From Splendidivirga corallicola (GTDB lineage Bacteria; Bacteroidota; Bacteroidia; Cytophagales; Cyclobacteriaceae), in assembly GCA_030442035.1 (NCBI GenBank), contig JAUJEA010000004.1:62001-126000 (forward strand): DNA of 64,000 nt, given 5' to 3'. Below are positions 45,464 through 53,581 of this stretch, piece after piece. The translations under genes were made by a program, and so were the position numbers. The notes under the pieces were generated by a model that ran no database searches, was not told the origin of the DNA, and saw only the letters and a list, made by a program, of their open reading frames with translations. Position 1 is the stretch's first letter. Every line of letters starts with the position of its first letter.

Positions 45464-47788
45464 ATGAAACATAAGGTTGCCTTAATTAAAAGTTTGATCC
45501 TTTTTTCTTTATGTGTGTTATGCTCTTGTAGCAAAACAGGTCAGATAACCACCAAGATACGTCCTGAAGCTTCAGCGTATGATTTGGTTTTTGAGAGATT
45601 ATCTGACAGATGGGATGAAGCTATTCCTCTGGGTAATGGCATGGTTGGTGCCTTGGTCTGGAAAAAAGATGGGAAACTACGTTTTTCCCTTGACCGTGCC
45701 GATCTCTGGGATCTTCGACCTATGGAAAATCTCAATACACCGGAATGGAAATACAGTTGGGTATATGATCAATGGAAGAAGAATGACTATGAACCCGTGC
45801 AGGAGAAATTTGATGTCCCATACGACAGGAGTCCGGCTCCCTCCAAAATACCAGGAGCAGCATTGGAATTTGATATTTCCACTTTAGGGGAGGTTGAGTC
45901 CGTTCACCTATACCTGAAGCAGGCAATTTGTGAAGTAAAATGGAAAAATGGCGTAAAGCTTTTAACATTTGTTCATGCTACACAGCCGGTTGGATGGTAT
46001 CAATTTGAGGGGCTTGAAGAAACATTGGAGTACGATCTTATTCCACCGGCCTATAATCTTGGGAATGAAAGTGGTGCAGAGAATCCCGTAACAGGGCAGG
46101 ATCTAAGAAGACTTGATTACCCTGAAGGTAAAGTATCCAGGGATAAGGATGCAATTACCTATGAACAAGAGGGATGGGGAGGGTTCAAATACCAGGTAAA
46201 TGTTGGTAGTAAGATCGAAAAAGGTGTTTTGAAAGGATGTTGGAGTATCAGTTCGACATTTCCCAAATGGGAGGAAAAAGCCTCTGCCTATGAAGTAACA
46301 ACTGAGAATTTGAATAAGGGAATGGTGTATGCCTATGATTCACATCTGACCTGGTGGAAGAAATTCTGGAGTAAATCTGCCATTCAGGTGCCTGACCCTG
46401 TTTTACAAAAACAATGGTACCTGGAGCAATACAAGTTCGGCTCGGCGGCGCGTGTAGGAGCACCACCTATTTCTTTGCAGGCTGTTTGGACTGCAGACAA
46501 TGGGAAACTTCCTCCATGGAAAGGAGATTTCCATCACGACTTAAATACTCAGCTCAGTTACTGGCCTGCATATAGTGGAAACCATCTCGAAGAGGAAATT
46601 GGCTTTGTCAATTGGTTATGGAAATATCGGAATACTTTTAAAAGGTATACCAGTGAATATTACGATTCCAAAGGTCTCAATGTGCCTGGTGTAACCACAT
46701 TAACCGGTGAACCCATGGGTGGCTGGATCCAATATTCTTTTGGCCCTACCGTTTCGGCCTGGTTGGCACAGCATTTTTATTTGCATTGGCGCTATTCTAT
46801 GGACCGGGAGTTCCTCAGGCAAAGGGCTTATCCCTGGATCAAAGATGTGGCCATTTATCTGGAGAATATATCCGTATTGAATGCGGAAGGCATGAGACAA
46901 CTTCCAATAAGTTCCAGCCCCGAAATCCATGACAATAGTATAAATGCCTGGTTTGGAGAAACCACTAACTTTGATTTGGCACTCATCCGCTGGACTTATG
47001 AAAAAGCCGCTGAACTGGCAACTGAAATAGGTAAGAAGGAAGAAGCTGAGAAGTGGAAAAATTTGTTGTCTCAATGGCCTGATCTGGTTTCAGAAACACA
47101 GCGTGGTTTAATGTTTGCACCCAATGTGCCTTATGACCAATCTCATCGGCATTTTTCCCATCTGGTTGGATATCATCCCCTTGGAATTATTGACTTTTCC
47201 AAGGGAGAACTTCATAAGAGCTTAATACAAAACACCATTTCGACTTTGGACAAAATAGGATCTGATTATTGGGTTGGCTATTCTTTTAGTTGGTTAGGGA
47301 ACCTTAAAGCACGTGCCCTGGATGGAAATGGTGCCGCCGAGGCGCTCAAAATTTTTGCCGAGAATTTTTGTCTTCCCAATAGTTTTCATGTCAATGGTGA
47401 CCAATCGGGGAAAGGATACTCCAAATTTACCTATCGCCCTTTCACCCTGGAAGGAAACTTTGCTTTTGCTGCAGGTTTACAAGAAATGCTTTTGCAAAGT
47501 CATACTGGTGTGGTTCGGATATTCCCGGCAATTCCGGAACAATGGGAGGATGTTTCGTTTGATCAGCTAAGGACTGAGGGGGCTTTCCTGATCTCGGCCG
47601 GGCGAACAAGCGGACAGGTAACGAATGTTCAGATATGTTCGGAAAAGGGAGGCACTATACAGTTTATCAACCCATTTGATGGTGACAAATTTACAAGCGA
47701 TGTTGCATTTGATATAAAGGGAGATCTGTTAATTGTTAAAACGGTACCGGGGCAGAGGATCTCTTTCAAGAAAAAGGAAGAACTTTAA
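45464..47788 (+). CDS. Divergent GH95-like glycosidase, lipoprotein
   Basis: 774 residues with lipobox LCSC (Cys22). The opening RWDEAIPLGNGMVGALVWKK corresponds to the [13 protein letters not shown] motif of GH95, and the order of later segments agrees (HHDLNTQLSYWPAY, SSSPEIHDNS, RHFSHLVGYHPLG, EGNFAFAAGLQEMLLQSH). Key positions differ from the canonical enzyme at 19798: the first of the two active-site Asn aligns with Asp359 (Asn361 is kept), and the Asp of the DGN motif is Glu663; the acid Glu487 is retained. It may act on another sugar or by altered chemistry. It might also belong to a neighbouring family of the same clan; identity to canonical GH95 is low by eye. Confidence 0.75.
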   Translation: MKHKVALIKSLILFSLCVLCSCSKTGQITTKIRPEASAYDLVFERLSDRWDEAIPLGNGMVGALVWKKDGKLRFSLDRADLWDLRPMENLNTPEWKYSWVYDQWKKNDYEPVQEKFDVPYDRSPAPSKIPGAALEFDISTLGEVESVHLYLKQAICEVKWKNGVKLLTFVHATQPVGWYQFEGLEETLEYDLIPPAYNLGNESGAENPVTGQDLRRLDYPEGKVSRDKDAITYEQEGWGGFKYQVNVGSKIEKGVLKGCWSISSTFPKWEEKASAYEVTTENLNKGMVYAYDSHLTWWKKFWSKSAIQVPDPVLQKQWYLEQYKFGSAARVGAPPISLQAVWTADNGKLPPWKGDFHHDLNTQLSYWPAYSGNHLEEEIGFVNWLWKYRNTFKRYTSEYYDSKGLNVPGVTTLTGEPMGGWIQYSFGPTVSAWLAQHFYLHWRYSMDREFLRQRAYPWIKDVAIYLENISVLNAEGMRQLPISSSPEIHDNSINAWFGETTNFDLALIRWTYEKAAELATEIGKKEEAEKWKNLLSQWPDLVSETQRGLMFAPNVPYDQSHRHFSHLVGYHPLGIIDFSKGELHKSLIQNTISTLDKIGSDYWVGYSFSWLGNLKARALDGNGAAEALKIFAENFCLPNSFHVNGDQSGKGYSKFTYRPFTLEGNFAFAAGLQEMLLQSHTGVVRIFPAIPEQWEDVSFDQLRTEGAFLISAGRTSGQVTNVQICSEKGGTIQFINPFDGDKFTSDVAFDIKGDLLIVKTVPGQRISFKKKEEL

Positions 47789-47797
47789 CATGTTGAT

Positions 47798-48856
47798 ATG
47801 AATTTTACATTGCCAAAAGAATTAAAGCCCGTTGTCATAATAGGTGCCGGAGGCATTGTCAAAGATGCTCATCTACCGGCATACAAAAAAGCGGGCATCA
47901 AGGTAATTGGTATTTATGACCTTCAATATGATCGTTCAATAGCAGTTGCCAAAGAATTTGATATCACAAAATCTTGCGAGACCCTTGAAGAACTAATTCA
48001 AATAGCCATAGAAAATAAAGCGGTGTTTGATTTGGCAGTTCCGGCTTCAGCAATTGTTTCTGTTCTTCAAAGATTGCCAGATGGCGCAGGAGTGCTTGTT
48101 CAAAAACCTATGGGTGAAGACTTGATACAGGCAAATCAAATTTTGGAATTATGTAAGCAGAAGCACTTGATAGCAGGTGTCAATTTCCAGCTTAGGCATG
48201 CGCCTTATATTTCACTTGCCAAGCAACTTATTGATAACGGGGTCATTGGTAAACTTCATGAAATAAATGTGAGAATATGCGTCAGTACACCCTGGCACCT
48301 TTGGGATTTTTTGTACGGGATAGAAAGGATGGAAATACTTTATCACAGCATACATTATATCGATATGGTAAGGTATTTTTTAGGTAATCCTCAAAAAGTC
48401 TATGCAAGGACCATCAGGCATCCCAACATGAGAGAATTAGCAAACACGCGATCTGCAATCATCATGGATTATGGAGAGGAAAGGTGGGCAAATATCAATA
48501 CCAATCATGGCCACGATTTTGGAACCGAACATCAGGAATCTTTTTTTAAGTTTGAAGGAACTGAAGGCGCCATTAAAATCAGAGTAGGGGTGTATCTGGA
48601 CTATCCAAAAGGATTGCCGGACAAGTTTGAGTATGTCTCCAATGTAGAAGAAGGTCAATGGAAGGAAGTTGCGGTAGAAGGTTCCTGGTTTCCCGATGCT
48701 TTCGCCGGACCAATGCTCGGCCTGATGTGTAAGATGGAAGATGAACAATTTGATTATATCAATTCAGTAACAGACGCCATGGATACCATGGCCGTTGTGG
48801 AGGCAGCTTACAAATCCAGTATGAACGGTGGCGTAAAGTTTTCAGATTTTTCTTAA
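47798..48856 (+). CDS. Gfo/Idh/MocA-family NAD(P)-dependent oxidoreductase
   Basis: 352 residues, no signal peptide, cytoplasmic. The Rossmann fold opens with VVIIGAGGIVKDAHLPAYKK, and the family motif (usually EKP) reads QKP here, with Lys103. The second half is the dehydrogenase C-terminal domain, with YHSIHYIDMVRYFLG near residue 185 containing the conserved active-site His. It starts 10 bp after the divergent GH95-like gene. In this context it could oxidize L-fucose to the lactone or modify another released sugar (inference); the family is broad and the substrate cannot be read. It is the last + strand gene before the convergent receptor gene, 51 bp away. Confidence 0.88.
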   Translation: MNFTLPKELKPVVIIGAGGIVKDAHLPAYKKAGIKVIGIYDLQYDRSIAVAKEFDITKSCETLEELIQIAIENKAVFDLAVPASAIVSVLQRLPDGAGVLVQKPMGEDLIQANQILELCKQKHLIAGVNFQLRHAPYISLAKQLIDNGVIGKLHEINVRICVSTPWHLWDFLYGIERMEILYHSIHYIDMVRYFLGNPQKVYARTIRHPNMRELANTRSAIIMDYGEERWANINTNHGHDFGTEHQESFFKFEGTEGAIKIRVGVYLDYPKGLPDKFEYVSNVEEGQWKEVAVEGSWFPDAFAGPMLGLMCKMEDEQFDYINSVTDAMDTMAVVEAAYKSSMNGGVKFSDFS

Positions 48857-48907
48857 GAATAATAGCGACTATTCCTTTTGGATTGATCCGGATCTTTTTC
48901 TTTAAGA

Positions 48908-50890
48908 TCAAACCTTTTCCAGGTAATCAGCCAGAATGATATGATCCAGATCAAGCAGGTAATGGCCCGACTTTTTGGTTTTAATGGATTCGTAGATCTC
49001 TTTGACCCTGTTCCTGAAACTCCAGCAGGTTGCCTTTCTTAAATTCAACATAATTGACAGATCATCCAGCGTGTGGTTATCCTTTTCGGAAACCACCAGA
49101 TAAGCAATGTAAAAGGCCTTATTAATGGGGAATTTGATACCCTGGAAAATGGTAAAAGCCGTTACCGATTCATTGTAGCCACATTTTGTACAGCGGCGTG
49201 AAAACTTCTTGGCCCCTTTAAAGTATTTATCATTGTTACATTTTTTACAGGCATATCCGTTACTCCATTTCAAATTATCGATATATCTGAAACAATCTAA
49301 TTCACCCGGGAATATATTTTTATATTCTTCGTAATCGATATTTTTGACCACAACCCTGTCTATCAATACTTCCTTAATATTCTTCTTCAACTTCCAATTA
49401 TCCATGTCCAGGAGGGCATTCATTCGATTTATTTTTTCCCTTTTTTGAATAAGTCTTTCGTTGACTTCACGCAACTGCTCGTTTTTTAACTCTATGGTAT
49501 GCTTTTGTTCATTAATTTCCCTGGTCCTTTTTTCTACAAGACCTTCCAGTTCCTGATTTACTTTATCTTTTAGTTTTTCATTCTCCTGTAGTTGCTCTAC
49601 CAACTTTTGTTGCATTTGCTCCTTCTCTTTGAGTTGGTTGATGGCCTTTCTGGTGGATTTATCTTTTTCTGCTTTTAAGATGCTTACTTTGTCACCCAAC
49701 GCAAAAGATAGAAATAGCATTTCAACTACAAAACTTATATTCACACTGTAATAAAAGAAAATCGCACTTTCTGTCATGATAAAACTTCCCATGGCAGTGA
49801 GAATAAAGCCAGCAAATAAAATGGTGTAAGCTAATACGAAAAAACGGGCAGGTCTGAATCCTTTGGCCCATACATAAATGGAAATGAAATAGATGAGCAT
49901 CAGTGGCACTACTTCAACCATTCTGTATACAAACCAATCATGGTTAATAAATAATGCAGCCAGGAAGAAAATGGTACGGATAATGAGAAGATAGGTGATG
50001 AGTCTGTTAAGTGTCAGTGAATAGTTTTTTACATGAAGAAATTGACGAGCAAAAAGCAAGGCAAAAACCGATGTGGAATACAAAGCAAATCCGTAGGCGA
50101 TTTGTTCCCATTCAGGTTGATTTGGCCATATATACTGTAGCGCTATATGATTATAACTTGCTGTGTACATACCCATACTCAATACATAAAAGATATAGGT
50201 TATGTATTGCCATTCCCGTATGGCCAGGTACATCAGGAAATTATATAAACTCAGAATAATGATCATGCCGAAAAATACACCGAACAACAAGTATTCAGTC
50301 AGGGCATAACCAACAAAAAATTCCAAAGATCGAAGTACGATGATCACATTAACTTCATCGTGGGATTTGATCTTAAAATAATATGTGTAAACCCCATCCA
50401 ATTCATTGGAGAGCATTATTTCAAAATTAATATGTTGAAATTTCCGTTCTTTAAATGGTCGCATGTCTCCCATACTTTCCACCCGGAACCCACCTTTCCC
50501 ATCCGGAATATAGGCTGACATTTCATCAAAATGAGAATCGAAAAACTCAATCAAAAAATTCTTTTTGGTGTTAGGTAAATGACGAATTTTTATTCGATAC
50601 CAATACGTAGACTCCACGTTTACATTCTGAGGTGCGTAGTATCTGCTTGGAATGAATAGGTCTCTATATTCCTTCGAAATAATCTGATCGATGGTCAGGC
50701 TATTGGATTTGTCTTCAAAATATTGGATTTCCTCATAATTAAAGATGTGCTGTCTAAGGGAATCGTGTATGGTCACCTCGTTAACTGCAAAAGCGCTCCC
50801 TAATCCGGCAAATAAAATGCAGCATAAAATGAATATACTTTTATGATGTATCCCAAGTTCGAAACGGGTTAATGTTGTCTTTAATTTCAT
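48908..50890 (-). CDS. 7TM-DISM receptor fused to an IS1595-type transposase zinc ribbon and helix-turn-helix
   Basis: 660 residues. Signal-like segment 18-35. About 45-180 is a periplasmic 7TMR-DISM extracellular domain (YWYRIKIRHLPNTKKNFLIE, a carbohydrate-binding-like beta fold). About 195-400 is the seven-helix 7TMR-DISM region. About 402-505 is a charged coiled coil (KAINQLKEKEQMQQKLVEQL). The C terminus is not a kinase or LytTR domain: residues 525-640 match the N-terminal part of IS1595 transposases, with zinc ligands Cys548, Cys551, Cys567 and Cys570, the SVTAFTIFQGIKFPINKAF segment and a helix-turn-helix (HTLDDLSIMLNLRKATCW). The DDE nuclease domain is absent. A membrane receptor with a domesticated DNA-binding output would be a one-component regulator. 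It ends the minus-strand locus, just after GH3. Confidence 0.85.
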   Translation of the reverse strand: MKLKTTLTRFELGIHHKSIFILCCILFAGLGSAFAVNEVTIHDSLRQHIFNYEEIQYFEDKSNSLTIDQIISKEYRDLFIPSRYYAPQNVNVESTYWYRIKIRHLPNTKKNFLIEFFDSHFDEMSAYIPDGKGGFRVESMGDMRPFKERKFQHINFEIMLSNELDGVYTYYFKIKSHDEVNVIIVLRSLEFFVGYALTEYLLFGVFFGMIIILSLYNFLMYLAIREWQYITYIFYVLSMGMYTASYNHIALQYIWPNQPEWEQIAYGFALYSTSVFALLFARQFLHVKNYSLTLNRLITYLLIIRTIFFLAALFINHDWFVYRMVEVVPLMLIYFISIYVWAKGFRPARFFVLAYTILFAGFILTAMGSFIMTESAIFFYYSVNISFVVEMLFLSFALGDKVSILKAEKDKSTRKAINQLKEKEQMQQKLVEQLQENEKLKDKVNQELEGLVEKRTREINEQKHTIELKNEQLREVNERLIQKREKINRMNALLDMDNWKLKKNIKEVLIDRVVVKNIDYEEYKNIFPGELDCFRYIDNLKWSNGYACKKCNNDKYFKGAKKFSRRCTKCGYNESVTAFTIFQGIKFPINKAFYIAYLVVSEKDNHTLDDLSIMLNLRKATCWSFRNRVKEIYESIKTKKSGHYLLDLDHIILADYLEKV

Positions 50891-51043
50891 GACAGTTTTA
50901 AAAAATGCCAGATCAAAACTTGCGGTGCGGTTAAATAATTTAGCAAATCTTCCGGAAAGAAAAAAGTGAAAAAGCCCTGATATACCTGATTTTTGAATTT
51001 TTCACGCACCACATCAGGTTAATATCTTGCAATTCTCTGATAA

Positions 51044-53344
51044 TTATGAACTTTCTGAAAGTTCGAAAGTTGCTTTTTTCACCTCTTTACTGCTTGTTCC
51101 TATGAAAACATGAAATGTACCGGGTTCCGGACCAAAAGTCATATCTTTTCGATAGAAAGAAAGATCTTCAACACTGAGTTCAAAAACCACTTCTTTCGTT
51201 TCCCCAGCTGCCAGGTGTATCTTCTCAAATCCTTTCAATTCTTTTACAGGCCTCGTAACACTGCCTACCAGATCTCTAACATAAAGCTGAACAACCTCCT
51301 CCCCATCATACAGCCCAACGTTCTTCACCTGAACTTTTATTTGCAATTTTTCATCCATATTGATTATTTCCTTGCTCAGATCAATTTCTGAGTATTCAAA
51401 CTCCGTATAACTCAGTCCATGTCCGAATGGATACAGTGGACTATTGGGAACATCACGATATTTCGAAAGATATATACGTTGACTGGCTGGTTCATCATAA
51501 TCTCCATCATACAATCTACCAGTCTGTTTATAATTATAATAGATCGGGACCTGTCCGACGTTTCTGGGGAATGAAACCGGAAGTTTTCCGGAAGGATTAT
51601 AATCACCAAAAAGTACTTCACTAATAGCGTTACCGGTCTGAGTGCCTAAAAACCAGGTCTCTAAAATAGCCGGAATATTTTCGTCCATCCAACTGATTGC
51701 CAATGGTCTTCCGCTAAAGACCAGCGCAACAATCGGTTTTCCTGTTTTGTGTATTTCCCGGACCAGGTCTTTCTGAATACCAGGTAGGTCAATGGATGAC
51801 CTTGAAGCTGCTTCTCCATTCATGACTGCACTTTCACCTATGGCCATAATGACCACATCCGCTTTTTTAGCCGTTGCTATTGCTTCCTGAAAATGTTCTT
51901 TGCTATCACTATAAAATTCACATCCTTTTGCATACAATAATTCCGTCGATGGTCCTATTTTATTTCTTAGTCCCTCTAACACCGTAACAGGATCATCCAG
52001 ATCTCCAAAAAATGACCAGGTTCCATTGAGTTCGGTTTTATTGTCAGCAAGAGGCCCAATTACAGCAATAGATTTAATGTCGCTTTTTAATGGTAGCAAC
52101 TGATTTTCATTTTTTAGTAGAACAATGGATTTCTTGGCCATTTCCAGCGCTGTTTCCAAATGCTCGGAACACATGAGTAATTCTTTTTCTCTTTTTTGAT
52201 CACTATACAAATATGGGTTATTAAACAAGCCCAGGTTATACTTCAGTCTTAGCACCCGCTTCACAGCTTCATCAATTTTAGCTTCGCTTATTTTTCCTTC
52301 TTTTACTAACCTGGGCAGCTCTTTTAGGTATACATAACCTTCCATATCCATATCTGTTCCGGCTTCCAATGCAATGACCCCAGCTTCTGCCTTATCAATA
52401 GCAACGCCATGGTTGATCATCTCAGCAATCGAATTGTAATCGGAAACGACCATACCATCAAATCCCCATTCGGTGCGCAGAAGATCTTTCAGCAAGTAAG
52501 TATTGCCTGTAGCCGGAACACCATTCAGCTCATTAAAAGAGGTCATAAAAGTGGCTGATCCGGCTTTCACCGCCGCTTCATATGGCGGCAGATAAATTTC
52601 TCGTAATAACCTGTCCGACATATCCACTGTGTTATAATCCCGGCCTCCATCGGGTGCTCCGTAAGCAGCCAAATGTTTGGTACAAGCAGCAAGCGTATGA
52701 GGGCTGGATAGGTCTTTACCCTGGAAACCTTTCACTCTGGCCATGGTGACTTTTGAACCAAGTAGCGCATCTTCACCGGCACCTTCGGCTATTCTGCCCC
52801 ATCGGGCATCACGGGTGATGTCAACCATAGGTGCAAAGTTCCAATTAAGTCCCGCCGCAGTGGCTTCGGTAGCAGCCACTCTGGACGATCTTTCAATAAT
52901 ATCCATATCCCAGCTGGCAGCTTCAGCAAGAGGAATGGGAAATATTGTTTTAAATCCATGAATGACATCCCCTCCGAAAAGTAAGGGGATCCCTAACCTC
53001 GATTCTTCCAAGGAGATTTTTTGCAACTCATAAGTGAACTCGGCTCCAAAACCATTGAAATAGCCGCCTACCAGCCCTTTCCTAATATCGTCCTTCAGTT
53101 CTTCCGATGACTTCGCACTAGCAGTTGGGCCTGTTATTACTCCTGAAACTGATAAGGTAAGCTGCCCCACTTTTTCTTCAATGGTCATGCGGGAAATCAG
53201 ATCTACAATCTCTTTTTCAAAAGGCAGTTCGACTATGTGTTGTCTATTAAAATCACAGGAATTGCAAACCATAATGGCTATAAGCATTATCACCAAAAGT
53301 TTTTTTGTTCTTATGGCCGACGTCCGGTATATTGTAAATTTCAT
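51044..53344 (-). CDS. GH3 beta-glycosidase (BglX-like), lipoprotein
   Basis: 766 residues with lipobox CNSC (Cys30). The GH3 N-terminal barrel carries PLLFGGDVIHGFKTIFPIPL, AACTKHLAAYG and the nucleophile Asp302 in GFDGMVVSDYNSI. The second domain carries SIAVIGPLADNKTELNGTW and IMAIGESAVMNGEAASRS, and the protein closes with the fibronectin-III-like domain (VKELKGFEKIHLAAGETKEV). Length and layout match BglX-type beta-glucosidases. GH3 also includes beta-xylosidases and N-acetylglucosaminidases, so the sugar is not certain. It is transcribed toward the receptor gene, with a 153-bp gap and no clear gene between. Confidence 0.94.
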   Translation of the reverse strand: MKFTIYRTSAIRTKKLLVIMLIAIMVCNSCDFNRQHIVELPFEKEIVDLISRMTIEEKVGQLTLSVSGVITGPTASAKSSEELKDDIRKGLVGGYFNGFGAEFTYELQKISLEESRLGIPLLFGGDVIHGFKTIFPIPLAEAASWDMDIIERSSRVAATEATAAGLNWNFAPMVDITRDARWGRIAEGAGEDALLGSKVTMARVKGFQGKDLSSPHTLAACTKHLAAYGAPDGGRDYNTVDMSDRLLREIYLPPYEAAVKAGSATFMTSFNELNGVPATGNTYLLKDLLRTEWGFDGMVVSDYNSIAEMINHGVAIDKAEAGVIALEAGTDMDMEGYVYLKELPRLVKEGKISEAKIDEAVKRVLRLKYNLGLFNNPYLYSDQKREKELLMCSEHLETALEMAKKSIVLLKNENQLLPLKSDIKSIAVIGPLADNKTELNGTWSFFGDLDDPVTVLEGLRNKIGPSTELLYAKGCEFYSDSKEHFQEAIATAKKADVVIMAIGESAVMNGEAASRSSIDLPGIQKDLVREIHKTGKPIVALVFSGRPLAISWMDENIPAILETWFLGTQTGNAISEVLFGDYNPSGKLPVSFPRNVGQVPIYYNYKQTGRLYDGDYDEPASQRIYLSKYRDVPNSPLYPFGHGLSYTEFEYSEIDLSKEIINMDEKLQIKVQVKNVGLYDGEEVVQLYVRDLVGSVTRPVKELKGFEKIHLAAGETKEVVFELSVEDLSFYRKDMTFGPEPGTFHVFIGTSSKEVKKATFELSESS

Positions 53345-53581
53345 TTATCTTCAGTTTATGTTACACTAAATTTTCACAAACTCAACCTGTTAATTCAACC
53401 AGTAATATGATGAATGCATTGTCAGGAAAACTGAGATTGCTTATGTGATTATTTATTTTAGATCATAAAGTCGGAAGTTCAATTATTGATTGCAATCAAT
53501 ATAAATCCCAAATCAAGGTTTCAACTAATGCTGGAAGCAGACGTTAAGTTTTTCAGACTTTTCCAAACATCAATAAAAGAA

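Noticed and set aside
48857..48907. Bidirectional terminator between the oxidoreductase and receptor genes
   Set aside because: Short complementary words exist (AATAG and CTATT, and a GATCCGGATC palindrome), but no stem with a T run on either strand is convincing.
48908..49400. Intact IS1595 insertion sequence in the minus-strand locus
   Set aside because: Only the zinc ribbon and helix-turn-helix are present, in frame with the receptor; no DDE nuclease part or flanking inverted repeats were found.
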